Of a stretch of DNA of 64,000 nt, positions 9,621 through 20,379 are shown piece by piece. The translations under genes and the position numbers were made by a program. The notes under the pieces are model-generated. The model was not told the origin of the DNA and searched no databases. It worked only from the letters and a program-made list of their open reading frames with translations. Source of the DNA: Clitopilus passeckerianus (lineage: Eukaryota > Basidiomycota > Agaricomycetes > Agaricales > Entolomataceae); contig CALYLX010000141.1 in NCBI GenBank assembly GCA_944990035.1, positions 558,001 to 622,000 of the forward strand, written 5' to 3'. Numbering within the stretch: position 1 is the stretch's first letter; each line of letters opens with the position of its first letter.

Positions 9621-11576
9621 TTAAGCATCCTTGGCTTCGGCAGGAGGTTCATCACTAGGAGGCTTTGTAGGGCCCTTCTTGTTGCCTTGTTCGTCTTGGT
9701 GCGCGTTCTGGTAGTTCCGGAGGATGGTAGGCAGGACAAGTTTCTGAAGAGGGTTGTCAATAAATGTACTCTGCAAACAGTTTGGGAAGGGAAACGAAGG
9801 AGCCAAGGCGGGGAATGAGGGAGAAATGAGGCGGGTGTTTGGAAATGATGCGGGTTAAACATGATGGAGACTGTACGAATAAGATGCGGTAGAAAAAGGG
9901 CAATGGGTCATGGCCTGAAGACGATGAGGACAAGGGACAAAAGGCTTGCTTTGAGGTGTAGGGGTGAATAAAGAAAGCGCATGACCCGCTCGTAGGTTGC
10001 GAAACGAATACGGTGAAGACAACAAACGACGTAAGGTTGGAGAACGTGGACGGCAGAAAAGCAAGGAACGAATGGAGAAATCAATGGAGTAAAACGCGCA
10101 TATACTCACCCTCACAGCAACACCCATCTCCTCCCTAAACGGAATCTGCTCAACCGGCATAGGAGGCATGACGAACGGCCAGGTAGTCCCCCACTCGAAG
10201 ATCAGCAGGAGGATGCCGAAGTGTTGACGACTATATGCGTCAAAGTCGTGTTAGTCCGGCATTCAGCGGAGTGGAGAACGAGAAAGCACATACCCCTTCG
10301 TGAACGTAGCCTTCCACTTCTCGTACCTCCCCGTCTCCTCGGAGGAGGTCTCAAAGAACTATAAGGGCGCATGTAGTCATCAGGTTTCATCCACAAAAAG
10401 GACGACGAGTACTGACCGTATTGAAATCAACATCCTCACACCAATCAACCCTCTCATACGTCCCCCAATTTTTACCCCACCGCGTCCTCCCCATCCTCTC
10501 CACATGTATCGGCATCGTCTGCACGCCCTCCCTCACCTCACTTATATTCGTAGTGGGGAGCCACGACTCAGCGGTGGGGTAGCTGAAGACGCTGTGGAGG
10601 GCGTAGGCGGCGTATCGGGCGGATTTCTCTTCGAGGCCGAGGATGAGGAGGCCTTTGATGGTGTCGGAGAGGGTGACGACGCCGTCGCCGTCTGGGTCGA
10701 AGAATGTTGGAGTCTGTGCGTACGTGTAATAAAGACTGTTAGTGAGGAGAAGGGGAAAGGGGAGAAGAAGGAAGACGTACCTTTCCACTCATGTTTAGAG
10801 ATTTCAGAGTTAAGGTTCCAAGCTCTTTGATGGCTTTTACTGGGAGTCCGTTGATCTACGCCAAATTAGAGTCAGATATATATCCAAGTAGAAATGAGAC
10901 AACTTACCGTCTCCAATCCTTCGCCAACCTTCTCAAACCCATCGATAGCCTTCAACCCACTCGCAACAGGCTCGAACACCTTCCCACTTGTATCAGCTGC
11001 CGCTTGCACGATGCCTGCAACGGCGGTCCCAGCGAGATCGACAGTTCCAATGAGGACGTTCGCAGTGACGTTCGCTCCAGTCCTGGCTACGTGAGACCCG
11101 ATGTCAAACCCAGTGGATGCGACGTTGGAGAGGAACGACCCGCCAGCTTTGGACGCAGAGACGGCAGGGTTGGTTATGGTGGTGACGCCCGTCGTAAGGG
11201 TGGAACCGACGGTGTTGAGGGAAGAGGTGAAAAAGTTGCCTCCAGCGCTCGGGGCTGGTGCCTCTGTAGTCGGAGGTGGTGCTTGGGATTGAGGTTGTGG
11301 TGCAGATTCAGGTTCAGCAGGTTTGGCTGGTGTAGCATCTGGCGACGGGTCAGGTGCAGATGGTGCAGGTTGCTCTTGTTGCTGAGGCTGCGTCGCACCA
11401 GGTGTAGGTTCTGGAGCAGGAGGTGCGGTTCCTTCTGACCTAGGAGCTGTCTTCCCGACGGGATTCAAGTTCCCGATTCCACCAACGACGGTGTTTCCGA
11501 CCCCAGCTACGCCTTGTGCACCCTGAGATGCTGCATTCTTCGTAAAGTCGCCTGCTGATTTCAAGTAGGACGCCAT
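9621..11576 (-). CDS. caleosin-like protein with long N-terminal extension
   Basis: Exons on the minus strand: 11576-10908, 10855-10781, 10713-10417, 10358-10294, 10230-10110, 9770-9621; 458 aa, all phases consistent. Residues 1-248 are Ala/Gly/Thr/Pro rich with amphipathic stretches (VGNTVVGGIGNL, NVASTGFDIGSHVA). The caleosin part starts at about 249 with the EF-hand FFDPDGDGVVTLSDTIKG and ends with KATFTKG and IFEWGTTWPFV. Caleosins are lipid-droplet or membrane proteins, many being haem peroxygenases. The His that normally precedes FFD is Thr249, and the His of the K-H-G-S-D motif is Trp327 (RTRWGKNWGTYE), so peroxygenase activity looks lost. The last intron (about 340 nt) is unusually long. 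An ATG at 11726 is in frame, but the MASYLKSAG start fits better. Confidence 0.7.
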
Positions 11577-12219
11577 TTCTTGTCTCGTGGATGTTCTCGT
11601 AGACTTATAGGGATGCTTCGTGGAGAATCGCCAGCCAGCATTGCTGGGCTTATATCCTGGCAAGCATTGTGGAGACGACGACGTCAGGGTCTCTGAATTA
11701 GGAACATGACATATGGAGGATAGCATATGTCATTGGAGGCTATGCTGGAGGTGTCGATGATCATCCTCGTCAGATGCCTGGACTCTAGATCCCCGCAGGA
11801 GACATAAGCAGGAGCAGCATGGAGCAAGGTTTCTAGAGAACTTGCATGCAACTTGAGGACACGATGAAAATCATGCGGCCTCGCCAGAATGTGGGAACTG
11901 ATTGCCATAATTGGTCTGTTACAGGCCATTCTTGCTGACAAATATGAGCGCCTAGAAATTGGCGCCAGCATTGGGTCTGATCTAGACCGATCCCTATGTT
12001 CTCAAGTGGCTCTCCTCAATCGCCTCAGCCTATTTACTGCCATTGACAGAGCGGCATGGAACGAAAATCTCGAATACTTCTTGGGTTGGGCTGTAACCGG
12101 GCCAACTTCACTGAATTATATTTTCGAGAAAACATTTCGGGAGGAGTACATTTATTTACGCTAATTGCTTTAACACGCCGCATCCCGCGTATCCACCCGT
12201 CTATTATACATGGTCTGCA
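11577..12219. other. promoter side of the caleosin-like gene and 3' flank of the secreted protein gene
   Basis: The part 11577-11805 is repeated in decayed form at about 13900-14135. No gene recognised; a 91-codon plus-strand ORF at 11889-12164 has no recognisable features. Confidence 0.4.
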
Positions 12220-13166
12220 CTAGACCGGACGGGCTTGAATAACACACGTCTCTCCTGTGGCAGCATCCGAAGGACACGGCCCATGATAGTACGTGAATGT
12301 CAGTTTCCCGGTGTTTATGTTCTACAGTGCGGTAAAAAGAACGTTGTTAGTTCGCTTCGAGCCTACTGATTCACTCTCAATGAAAGAACTCACGTATTGG
12401 CAACCGCTTCCACCCTGATATCTATAGTGATAAAGTTTCGCTATTCAGGACGACGAATGAGGAGCAGGGATATGTACACTTACGCGCACCAAAACACTTT
12501 GTCTCCGTTGAAGGAAGCTTCCTTTAGGGCCCCAAACCCGAAGCCGGCGACTGAAGATGGGCAACAGATGTTCTGCGGAGTAGATGTGAGCTCATCCGTA
12601 TCAGATAGGCGAGCAAAGGCCAACAAACCGAACTACATGGTACATTGCCATTGCGAGTACTGGATATCGTATCTGCACAGCGTGTGCACCTGTAATCGGT
12701 GAGAGTGCCAGCCTTGTAATGCTTTCCATCTCCAAATCCATCACGGTCGCGAAGTGCCTAGGGAAGAGAGAAATCAAGGACGATAAATTTCAATAATCTG
12801 TGGGCGGGGTTAACCGGTAGGCTCACATAGCTACAGTATCCGTCATTCGTACAGAATTCGTTACGTGGCGTATCATAGCTGTGAATCGTATGCGTTGGTC
12901 AGTGCAGTTAGATCGAGCATGGAATATCTCCGAGTCAGCTCACAAGCAATCCAGGTCTCCGTGGGAGTCGATCCCGGCCTTTGGTGGGGCCTTGGAGCTC
13001 CCCTTCGCAGTCTGAGGGCAACAGTATCCCTACGTGATTCTGGTTTCAGTATTGGTGACTTGCAGAGAGACCAGGCCTCACTTACGGGAACCGTTACTTG
13101 TGCACAAACAAGCCCAACAAAGTTGAAGGAGACAAGAGCGACGAATGAGCGAAGTAGAAGCTGCAT
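12220..13166 (-). CDS. small secreted Cys-rich protein
   Basis: Seven short exons on the minus strand: 13166-13086, 13011-12944, 12878-12827, 12757-12644, 12572-12484, 12421-12394, 12321-12220. All phases close, giving 177 aa. It starts with a clear signal peptide (MQLLLRSFVALVSF... cleavage after LVCA). The mature part has 11 Cys: LDCFYD, FCTNDGYCSY, YRCTRC, NICCPSS, FWCAYQ, SGCQY, GPCPSD and ETCVIQ. No known family was recognised. Two in-frame elements, DRDGFGDGKHY and FTYYHGPCPSD, suggest a compact disulfide fold. It is likely secreted; function unknown. The exon chain is inferred only from splice signals and frame, so transcript support would be valuable. Confidence 0.6.
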
Positions 13167-13769
13167 GTTCGGCGAGGAGACTAGAAGGAGGTGTGATGCG
13201 AATTTCGTTCGCCGGATGGGTAGTGAGGAGGTGAGCTTTTGGCAGTGGCTTAAATATGTTCGCCCCAGGCATGTGTTCTCGACAGGCGGGATTCACGCTG
13301 GCGTCGGCGAAAAGGAAATGGGCCGAGATCTTCGTTATAGTCTTGAATGTTTTGAGGCTAGTAGGAATAGGGACGATGGCATTTACAACTCCGCCTCTCT
13401 CATCCCTCGTAGATGTAAGATAGACCTGGGGCAGCATGGGTGGATCAATGCTGCGATATTGGGTGTGTAAGATCACCGATGAACTGGTGTGTGGAGGCAA
13501 GGACAAGAACGTAGGAGTCGAAGGGAGCGGGTCCGGATGGACGGGTTACATTGAGCCTGTTTCGTAGGAAGCTAGGGGTGTTGACAGCTGAAATTCACGC
13601 TCGTTCACTGATGACCTAGATCAACCTGATTAACGTCCGTAATATACGCTAGAACTCAGACGCTCACCTAAAAAAGACTAGCCATGTTCGTTCGGATATT
13701 GTGGCGATAGTTGAAGTATGCCTGTCATGTAATTTCATTTTTGGAGGTGCAGTTCCTTATCCACTAGCA
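13167..13769. other. intergenic, promoter of the secreted Cys-rich gene
   Basis: Open frames here (for example 13078-13506 minus) overlap the start of the secreted gene in another frame and have no recognisable features. Nothing else seen. Confidence 0.35.
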
Positions 13770-14135
13770 GCTATATAATTCAAGCTCCCAATTCCACCAA
13801 CGACAGTGCTTTCCGACTCTCGCTAAGCCTTGGGCATCCTGAGAGGCTCTATTATTCATGAAGTCACCTGCCACTGATTTTGTACATGGCGTCATTTCTA
13901 GTCCCTTAGATAGAAGCATCGATTGGATATGGCCGTAGAGGTATTTTGTGGAGGATTGGTGGCTGGTATCGCTGGACTTCTATCCTGGAAAGCCTTGTGG
14001 AGACGACGACATCAGAGTGTCTGAATCAGCTACATAGCATATGCAGGGTGGAATAAGTCATTGGAGGGTATCTGGAGGTGCCGGTGATCCTCGTCGTCAG
14101 AAGTCTAGATTCCAGATCCCCGCTTGCAGGAAGGT
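13770..14135 (-). pseudogene. decayed duplicate of the caleosin-like gene 5' end
   Basis: The plus-strand sequence from about 13775 to 14135 follows 11465-11805 closely. Shared blocks include ATTCCACCAACGAC, GTGGAGACGACGAC, CATTGGAGG and CTAGATCCCCGC (partly altered). It therefore covers the first codons (matching MASYLKSAGDF), the leader and the promoter of the gene at 11576, with many substitutions and small indels. It has no continuation into the caleosin domain. On its right it abuts a kinase-superfamily fragment. Confidence 0.75.
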
Positions 14136-14259
14136 ATGAGCTCGAAACTCAAAATCCTGAAAACCAGAATGGCGCCTATGTTGGCGCTACCATTGATGAT
14201 TCTGAGGCCAGTTTTCGAATATTGGATATTGGCCTTGGAAACGCAGCAAGGGTAATGTA

Positions 14260-14567
14260 GGGAAAATGCGATAGGAGCTCAACAGTGGGCATACTGGGTT
14301 TTTCTGCGTCAAATTTAGCCAGAGCCTTTTCGAAAATGCACATAATAACCTCTTTCAGAGAAGGCATTAGTCTAATAGCTTTCAGCGAGAGTTCCGCTGG
14401 GAGGTGTTGTTCATGGAACGGCAGAAATGGGACGTCAACAAGGCCCTGGTAGGGGTCTTCAGGATTAGGGTCTAAAGGAAGAAGTGGGGTAAATTTAAGA
14501 AGCTCTTGAATCTCTAAGCGGATTTCTTCATAGAGGGTCACTGAAGTTGAGGCCATGGACCTTTGCT
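14260..14567 (-). pseudogene. N-terminal fragment of the kinase superfamily
   Basis: It starts MASTSVTLYEEI on the minus strand and contains PLLPLDPNPEDPYQ, VDVPFLPFHEQHL, LSLKAIRLMPSLKE and FEKALAKFDAEKPSMP. This aligns without gaps to the first 100 codons of the 5.87 kb gene. Homology ends near 14260; the remaining open frame to 14176 is not family sequence. The whole middle and kinase parts are absent. The leader shares the ATGTGGCTGTG block with its paralogues. Confidence 0.8.
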
Positions 14568-14881
14568 TTACAACAAAAAACGATGGATTGTTTAAGTTCA
14601 CGTTTGGTTTGCATGCACACAGCCACATGATGGGCCACGTTTGGATCAGTCAATCTTATCTATGTTTGATCTTATCGCCGTCACCACCACGAGTTGCTAC
14701 CCTGAAACCATCTCTCGACGGAATGAACTTGAAGCACAGCCTGATAAAAATCTGGGTTTTTAGCTGGAAACCAACTCAATAAATTGAGAAACCACAGGAT
14801 TCCAAAGACTGGAAAACGACTCTCAAACTCAAGAGCACCTTTCTGAAGGCTTCGTTACTCTCTCTCGTTGAAGGGACCGTC
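14568..14881. other. intergenic
   Basis: Holds the leader block of the 14567 fragment (about 14600-14632) and the promoter of the rightward 577-aa F-box gene. No other feature seen. Confidence 0.4.
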
Positions 14882-16615
14882 ATGGTACCTATCAAAGGCC
14901 TGAAGAAGAAAGAGAAAGCTCACGTCGTTGCTCTCGCCGAAAAATATGGCACCAGCAACACCAGCACCATTAACTGCCCAAATGACATATACCTAGTCAA
15001 ACACGCAATCCAACAGCTCGAACTGGAACTCAAATCTCTGAAAACACCCAAAGCGCGGTCGCTGCGCACGCTAGCTCTGGAACCACTTCTTGTAGCAGTT
15101 GCCCCCCACAAGAAGCTCCCCTCCGACATCCTCATTGAAATTTTCCTGCAATGTATCGCGTCTTTGTACACTTCCAGTCTCACGCCCTTTGCATATCCAT
15201 GCAGCCCGTCATACGTTCTCGACACGTCCAACATTGCAGCCTACACCCCATGGAAACTCCGTCAGGTGTGCTCTTTCTGGAGAGAACTCGTCCTAGGCCC
15301 TCACTGTCGTCGATTGTGGAGTTTCATAAACGTCACGTACCCAAACAGCTTCCATGAACGTTACCTTGACGGGCAAATCGCTGATGAAAACACCCACACC
15401 GCTCGTTGGGCCGGTCTTCTCACAAAAGCGAGGCTTCTACTTCCTTCCGAAGGCCCCGTTTCATTCAAATTTATCGGCCAGTCTTCTATTGGGCCACGGG
15501 GACAAAACGGAGGATACACACCTTTCGTTACCAAGGCTGGTGTAGATTTCTTCCTGGAATACGCATCGAGGATTCAGTGCCTGGTGGCCAAGCATCTCTC
15601 CAGAGACCAGTTCGAACGGCTTCTCAAATTATCTCCGACCGCCTTTAAATCGCTGGAATACTTGGTGGTGAGCTACGGAGGATTCCATAATGCCCACGTA
15701 CATCAACATGTTGGATTGTATTCCAATTCCACGAGTCTCAGGAGCCTTGAAATAAGTGGATCGGGCAGAATTGTGGCCGATCTTCTGAAGGGCCCAATTC
15801 CCTGGAAGCAACTCCAGAGTCTCGTCATATCTCAGGGGTATGACTCGAGCATGGAAGCCAATAACATTCCCCTCGCCATAAGACCCATCCTCCGTATGCT
15901 CGGCGCAGCGCAGTCACTTCGAAAATTGTCCTTCGCAGCAAGATATCCCATCTCCTATCAACCTTACATCGGCTCCACGGGCCCAGAAATCACTCCTGAC
16001 GTTGTGACGCTACCGCATCTTCATACCCTCACCTTCGAGCTTGAGCTCGAGAAGACCGATCCTCACTTTCTCGACTTTCTTCGACTTCCCGCGCTTGCAG
16101 AGCTGAAATTACTTCGGTCAAGAAAGCGCCAAGATATCCGTCAAGTAGTCGCATCAACCTCAGCCATGATACACCGCTCTCATTGCCGTATTGAACGCTA
16201 CACGGAACGGCCAGCATTCCCAGACGAACGTCAGAAAGGATTGCTGATCAGCAAAGGCAGGCGCAAATTTGAGGAGCTGTTTAATCTTCTTCATGATGTC
16301 GAGGAGTTGGAGATAACCGGGCTCATCTTCGGACCGGCAGAATTCAGAAAACTTGGGAAGTATGAGTACTTCCCAAGGGCGAGGAAACTGCGATTTCCAG
16401 GTGAAGTCGCCTATCAGGAAGCGCTCGAGGTTATCGAAACCCGATTGGCCCACAGAACCGCAGGAAAATATGGAAGACTGGACTCAATTCGATTCTGGTC
16501 TTTGACGCATCCAGCGACGAGGGAGGCAGCAAAGGAAATCAGACAAAAGTATGCGGAGAAGTATGCTGTTGTGGTCGATATATCCCCCATGGCGTTTCCC
16601 AAAAGACCTCACTAA
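14882..16615 (+). CDS. F-box protein with LRR-like C-terminus, 577 aa, intronless
   Basis: A single open exon. Residues about 40-60 form a helix rich in Leu/Glu (HAIQQLELELKSLKT) that may be a short coiled coil. The F-box-like segment follows: KKLPSDILIEIFLQC, then WKLRQVCSFWRELVLGPHCRRLW. The rest is a series of loosely repeated Leu-rich units (SLEYLVVSYG, SLRSLEISGSG, QLQSLVISQG, HLHTLTFELELE). This is the common architecture of mushroom F-box proteins that present substrates to SCF ubiquitin ligases. A 90-codon piece is copied at 4822-5095. Start ATG 14882 is the first in frame. Confidence 0.8.
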   Translation: MVPIKGLKKKEKAHVVALAEKYGTSNTSTINCPNDIYLVKHAIQQLELELKSLKTPKARSLRTLALEPLLVAVAPHKKLPSDILIEIFLQCIASLYTSSLTPFAYPCSPSYVLDTSNIAAYTPWKLRQVCSFWRELVLGPHCRRLWSFINVTYPNSFHERYLDGQIADENTHTARWAGLLTKARLLLPSEGPVSFKFIGQSSIGPRGQNGGYTPFVTKAGVDFFLEYASRIQCLVAKHLSRDQFERLLKLSPTAFKSLEYLVVSYGGFHNAHVHQHVGLYSNSTSLRSLEISGSGRIVADLLKGPIPWKQLQSLVISQGYDSSMEANNIPLAIRPILRMLGAAQSLRKLSFAARYPISYQPYIGSTGPEITPDVVTLPHLHTLTFELELEKTDPHFLDFLRLPALAELKLLRSRKRQDIRQVVASTSAMIHRSHCRIERYTERPAFPDERQKGLLISKGRRKFEELFNLLHDVEELEITGLIFGPAEFRKLGKYEYFPRARKLRFPGEVAYQEALEVIETRLAHRTAGKYGRLDSIRFWSLTHPATREAAKEIRQKYAEKYAVVVDISPMAFPKRPH

Positions 16616-16785
16616 ACTGGTTCATCTTCATCATTTTGCTAGTCTCAAAAAGTTGGAACTGTATATTGTTTTTCTGAAATCGTCAGATTGAGACCGGGTG
16701 GCTTATGCAACCTCATATAAATCACCATCAAATTGAATTGAGTCAGCGACCCGGGTCACCAATTGTCTGTCGTTGACCACCATGA

Positions 16786-18825
16786 AACCTCGAAATCGAA
16801 AGACATCTGGTACTGAAAAATGCAGCCTTCTCAGTTCATGATAAAGGATCTCTTCGTATTGCGCGGAATGCTTTCTTCCTGTCGATAACGCTTGCCCGCC
16901 CTCTTCAAAAGCAGTCCTCCAAAGTTCGCCTTCTGATCAGAGGAGATCGGAAGCTGTTTGGACCTTCTGTAGTGAGCACATCAGTTTCCTTTCAGGCGGC
17001 TTCTGAACTATTGCGAGGTTGTCATTCAACCATGCAATGACCAAAGAGTCTTTTCAGAAGAGTACTGGCTGTCTCACAAGCCTAGTCAATCCATCACTGA
17101 GGTGACAGATGCACCTGAAGGCGCTGAAACGACGTACACAGTCGATCTCACTTTCAAAGAGCATTTCACCTTCACCGATATCCGGCAGCCACGGGAGCCT
17201 GGAGGTTACCTTCACATCTCCGAGCCGCCCCCGCCGCAAGCCTCTGAATCCCTGCACGAGACGAAACCGCCTCTTTGGGACGAACTCTATGAGTATCAGC
17301 CAGAAAGCCCGATTTTCATCGCCCTGGAAAGTACGCACCGAATTATTGACGCCGATAATGACTGCGATGTCCGGACGCTTTTCAACTTCAACTTTCATGT
17401 TGTCCCTGCTCTCCACTTCGGAATCAACGAAAAATTACATCCCAATGTGGTAACCATTTGTGATCTCCCGACGGAACTTCTACTGTTGGTTTCGCATCAC
17501 GCGGTTCCACACGAGCTCGAATGGCGGGTATCAAAGTACTCCTATTCACAAACCCTGCTTTCGCTTTCTTTGGTCAATCGTCGCTTCAATTCTGTCTTCC
17601 TCCCAGCTCTGTACTCGGCCTTTGGGCCTGGATATATTATTGCCATACACCCCGACAATCTCGAAGGGTTTGCCGCTAGCCTCGCTAGCCAACCAAGCAT
17701 CCGTCAGTATTTTACCCGTTTTACATATGAAAAGTTCCCGAAGGGGTATGGGACAGAAGAGGTGAAATTATACTCGCAAATATTTTCTATAGCGACTAGT
17801 ATATCGCATATGGCGGTCCCATATGTGCTCTTTGATCGTATCGCAGAACAGGTATCAAAGCTTGCCCAAATGGAAACCTTTCGGTTAGTGATAGCTCGTC
17901 AGGAATACGAGAAGCGTCAAGTCTTTCCTGAGCTATACGACACGTTGTACGGATGGCCGGCTTTAACGGAACTGGAAATATCACAGTTTGAGGCCCATCC
18001 TACAGAGATCGAGAGGAACCTACGAGTTCTCCGGATTGGTGCTGCACCGTGAGTCCTACTTTGATGGTGGTAATTTATCATTAAACAGCTTTTATACTAG
18101 GTCTAAACGAGAGGAGACGCCTAAGGTAAGTATGGTTCCTGGCTTCCAATACCTGCTCAGCTGATTTTGAACCTATAGAAGCACAAAAAGCCCCTATTCT
18201 CGCTCACCGAACTCCGCCTCAGTGGTGGTAAATTTACGTCAATACAGACCTCAGCGATCTTGGCATCCTCTAAATCCTCACTTCAACTCCTTTGTCTTCA
18301 TGGAGTCACTGGATTAACGAACGGCGACCTTTAAGAATCCTAATAAATGTCGGCCCTAGCCTGACGAAACTTGAGGTTACACGGTGCCAAGTAGCCTCGG
18401 ACAACACAGGCAACCTGGCGATTGACTCGGTCATTTCTCATATGCGCAACCTCACGAAGCTCGTCGTTACCGATAATGTCGTTACCCCAGCATGTTTATC
18501 AGCAAAGCAGAGCTGCCCTTATCACCGGCATTCCGTTGGTTGGGAGAGAGAACCGTGCTGTTCTATCACGGTCAATGTGCCGGTGCAAAGGGCCAACAAC
18601 ACGAAATGGGACGCAAAGGCGCTCACAGAGGAACTCCGGTTGAAACTCACACAGCTAGTTACGGCTGGTGTCGACCAAAACTTGGGGTGGGGACGCGTGG
18701 TGATACACCTACCGAAGTCCTCGAATCCCTTCACGGAAGAGATGGAAGACAATTGGAAGCGAATGGCAAGGAAGAGAGGTTCTGATTTTGAGGTAGTGAG
18801 GGGCCGGGAACCCAAGCGTTTATAA
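16786..18825 (+). pseudogene. F-box gene, probably inactivated by frameshifts
   Basis: Exons recognised by comparison with the left-edge gene: about 16786-16968, 17018-18048, 18101-18125, 18179-18825. Matches include RIARNAFFLSITLARP, VFSEEYWLSHKP, FIALESTHRII and an F-box-like DLPTELLLLVSHH...LVNRRFNSVFLPALY. Two problems: the only ATG near the start (16782) is out of frame with the conserved exon-1 sequence. In addition, at about 18329-18333 the frame must shift by one base in the middle of an LRR unit (HGVTGLTNGDL, then RILINVGPSLTKLEV). Either fault could be a sequencing error, but two together suggest a pseudogene. Confidence 0.65.
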
Positions 18826-20379
18826 AGAGGTCCGGTCGTACTTCACAAATGGTTGAAATATATCAGCGGAAGCTGTTGTAAGGAATAAAATGGATGTCAT
18901 AGAAAGAAAGATGCACTGAAGATTCAAATTATCGGGATAATATAGAAAAATAGCTAACTTCGAGAATAGTACGTATCGGAAAAACAGTGAAAGGCGGTGT
19001 GATGAAAACGATGTCTGAAAAGAGAGGACGAGGAAGAAGGTCAAAACAAAACGCCCATTGGGATACTATCCCGACAATGACGAGAGCAAGATACCCCGCT
19101 CCATTTCCTCCCCTTATGACGACACCGCTGAAGCCTAGCTTTCCCGATTGCTTGTGGAACAAGGGTCAAGCATAAGGTCGAGCGTACGACAAGACCTGGA
19201 GCGTATCCACCATTCCTGCCCCGGCAGCCGCCTTTCCGTTTTCCGTCCGTCAGGTCTATGATGGCGGCAAAGGGAGAGGAAAGCCACTCTCGACGTGAGA
19301 GAGGCTTGCCTAATATGTTTGCTCGAATACGCAGCATTTCGCCGAGCTAGTGTCGCGAGAGGTAGTGCAGTGGTATGTTGCTGCTCTCAGGGTACGCTCC
19401 CGGGGTGCAATCGTACGCACAGATCCATGAGGCGTTGATATAGGCAATGATCCAGCCGGGGTAGCCCCTCGGCCACCAGGGAAATGTATAACTCCGCAGA
19501 CGAGAGGTTTAGGGAGGATCCGGTTTGGAAGCCAGCGTTTCACGTGCAAGACGAAGAGCAAGCAGTAGTGGCTCGAGACTTCTTTAGGGTATGAGGTGGA
19601 TGACCTTGAAAGCCGTCAGAAAAAACTTTCGAAAATACGCGAAAGGAAAACGACGAACTTGCAATGACTTCGGGGACAAGCTGCCCTCCTGAGAAGTGTT
19701 GATGCATCGAGATGTCACATCAATGGGCAACGTGGCAGAAGACTGGTCCACAATGGATCCATGACAATAAGGGCCAGAGTTTCAAGGCAAAGGCGACAGA
19801 TGTAGGACCTCGACTTGCAGGGCATTTCCGTCTGTGAGGGTCCCGTCTTAGCCTGCATAGTAGAAAGCTTCCGTTGAGCTACATTGATTCATACATTATG
19901 AACAAACGGTCCTGCCAATGACCTGCAGGTGGCGTAGAGAGAAGATTTCAAACTTGCAGCATCATAGCCCTAATTTACAGGACAAAGAGAGAGGGCATCG
20001 CATGATGGAGAATAGAAGTTATCAGAGCGACTCTTCCAGTATGAATCAGGATGGCTGAGCCCGACGCTTGCAGTTGTGGAATGCAACAACTCGACTTGAA
20101 GTTTGCGGTTTTCGGGAAGGCTCTAAGGTTCAACCTTGTCAGACTGTTGACGTAAGCAAAAGTCCTTGTAAACCAAACACGACCAAATCAGCTCCAGGAC
20201 CGAAAACTCTCCGCCTGCGACCTTGCCTGCGATTGGAACCTTTCATCAAGCCATTCAGGCCAAATCGCCATCACATATCCACGCTATTGTTCAGGGCTGA
20301 GCTCAGAACTTATACTAAATATATTGTCTACACTACACACCGTTTCAAGAGGTTACCCGGAGTCTAGGCAGCCAGCGTA
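18826..20379. other. long intergenic region
   Basis: Between two convergent F-box genes. A hydrophobic 77-codon minus-strand ORF (19162-18929) is open but has no recognised family. Nothing else identified. Confidence 0.35.

Noticed and set aside
9778..10109. Possible extra caleosin exon within the long last intron
   Set aside because: The open frame is low in family-like residues, and joining 10110 to 9770 directly restores phase and a sensible C-terminus.
11889..12164. 91-codon ORF in the region between the caleosin and secreted protein genes
   Set aside because: No homologous counterpart in the duplicated region and no recognisable motif.
18929..19162. Hydrophobic 77-codon minus-strand ORF that could be a small membrane protein
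   Set aside because: No start context, homologue or exon partner recognised; a pyrimidine-rich tract inside it makes a chance frame likely.
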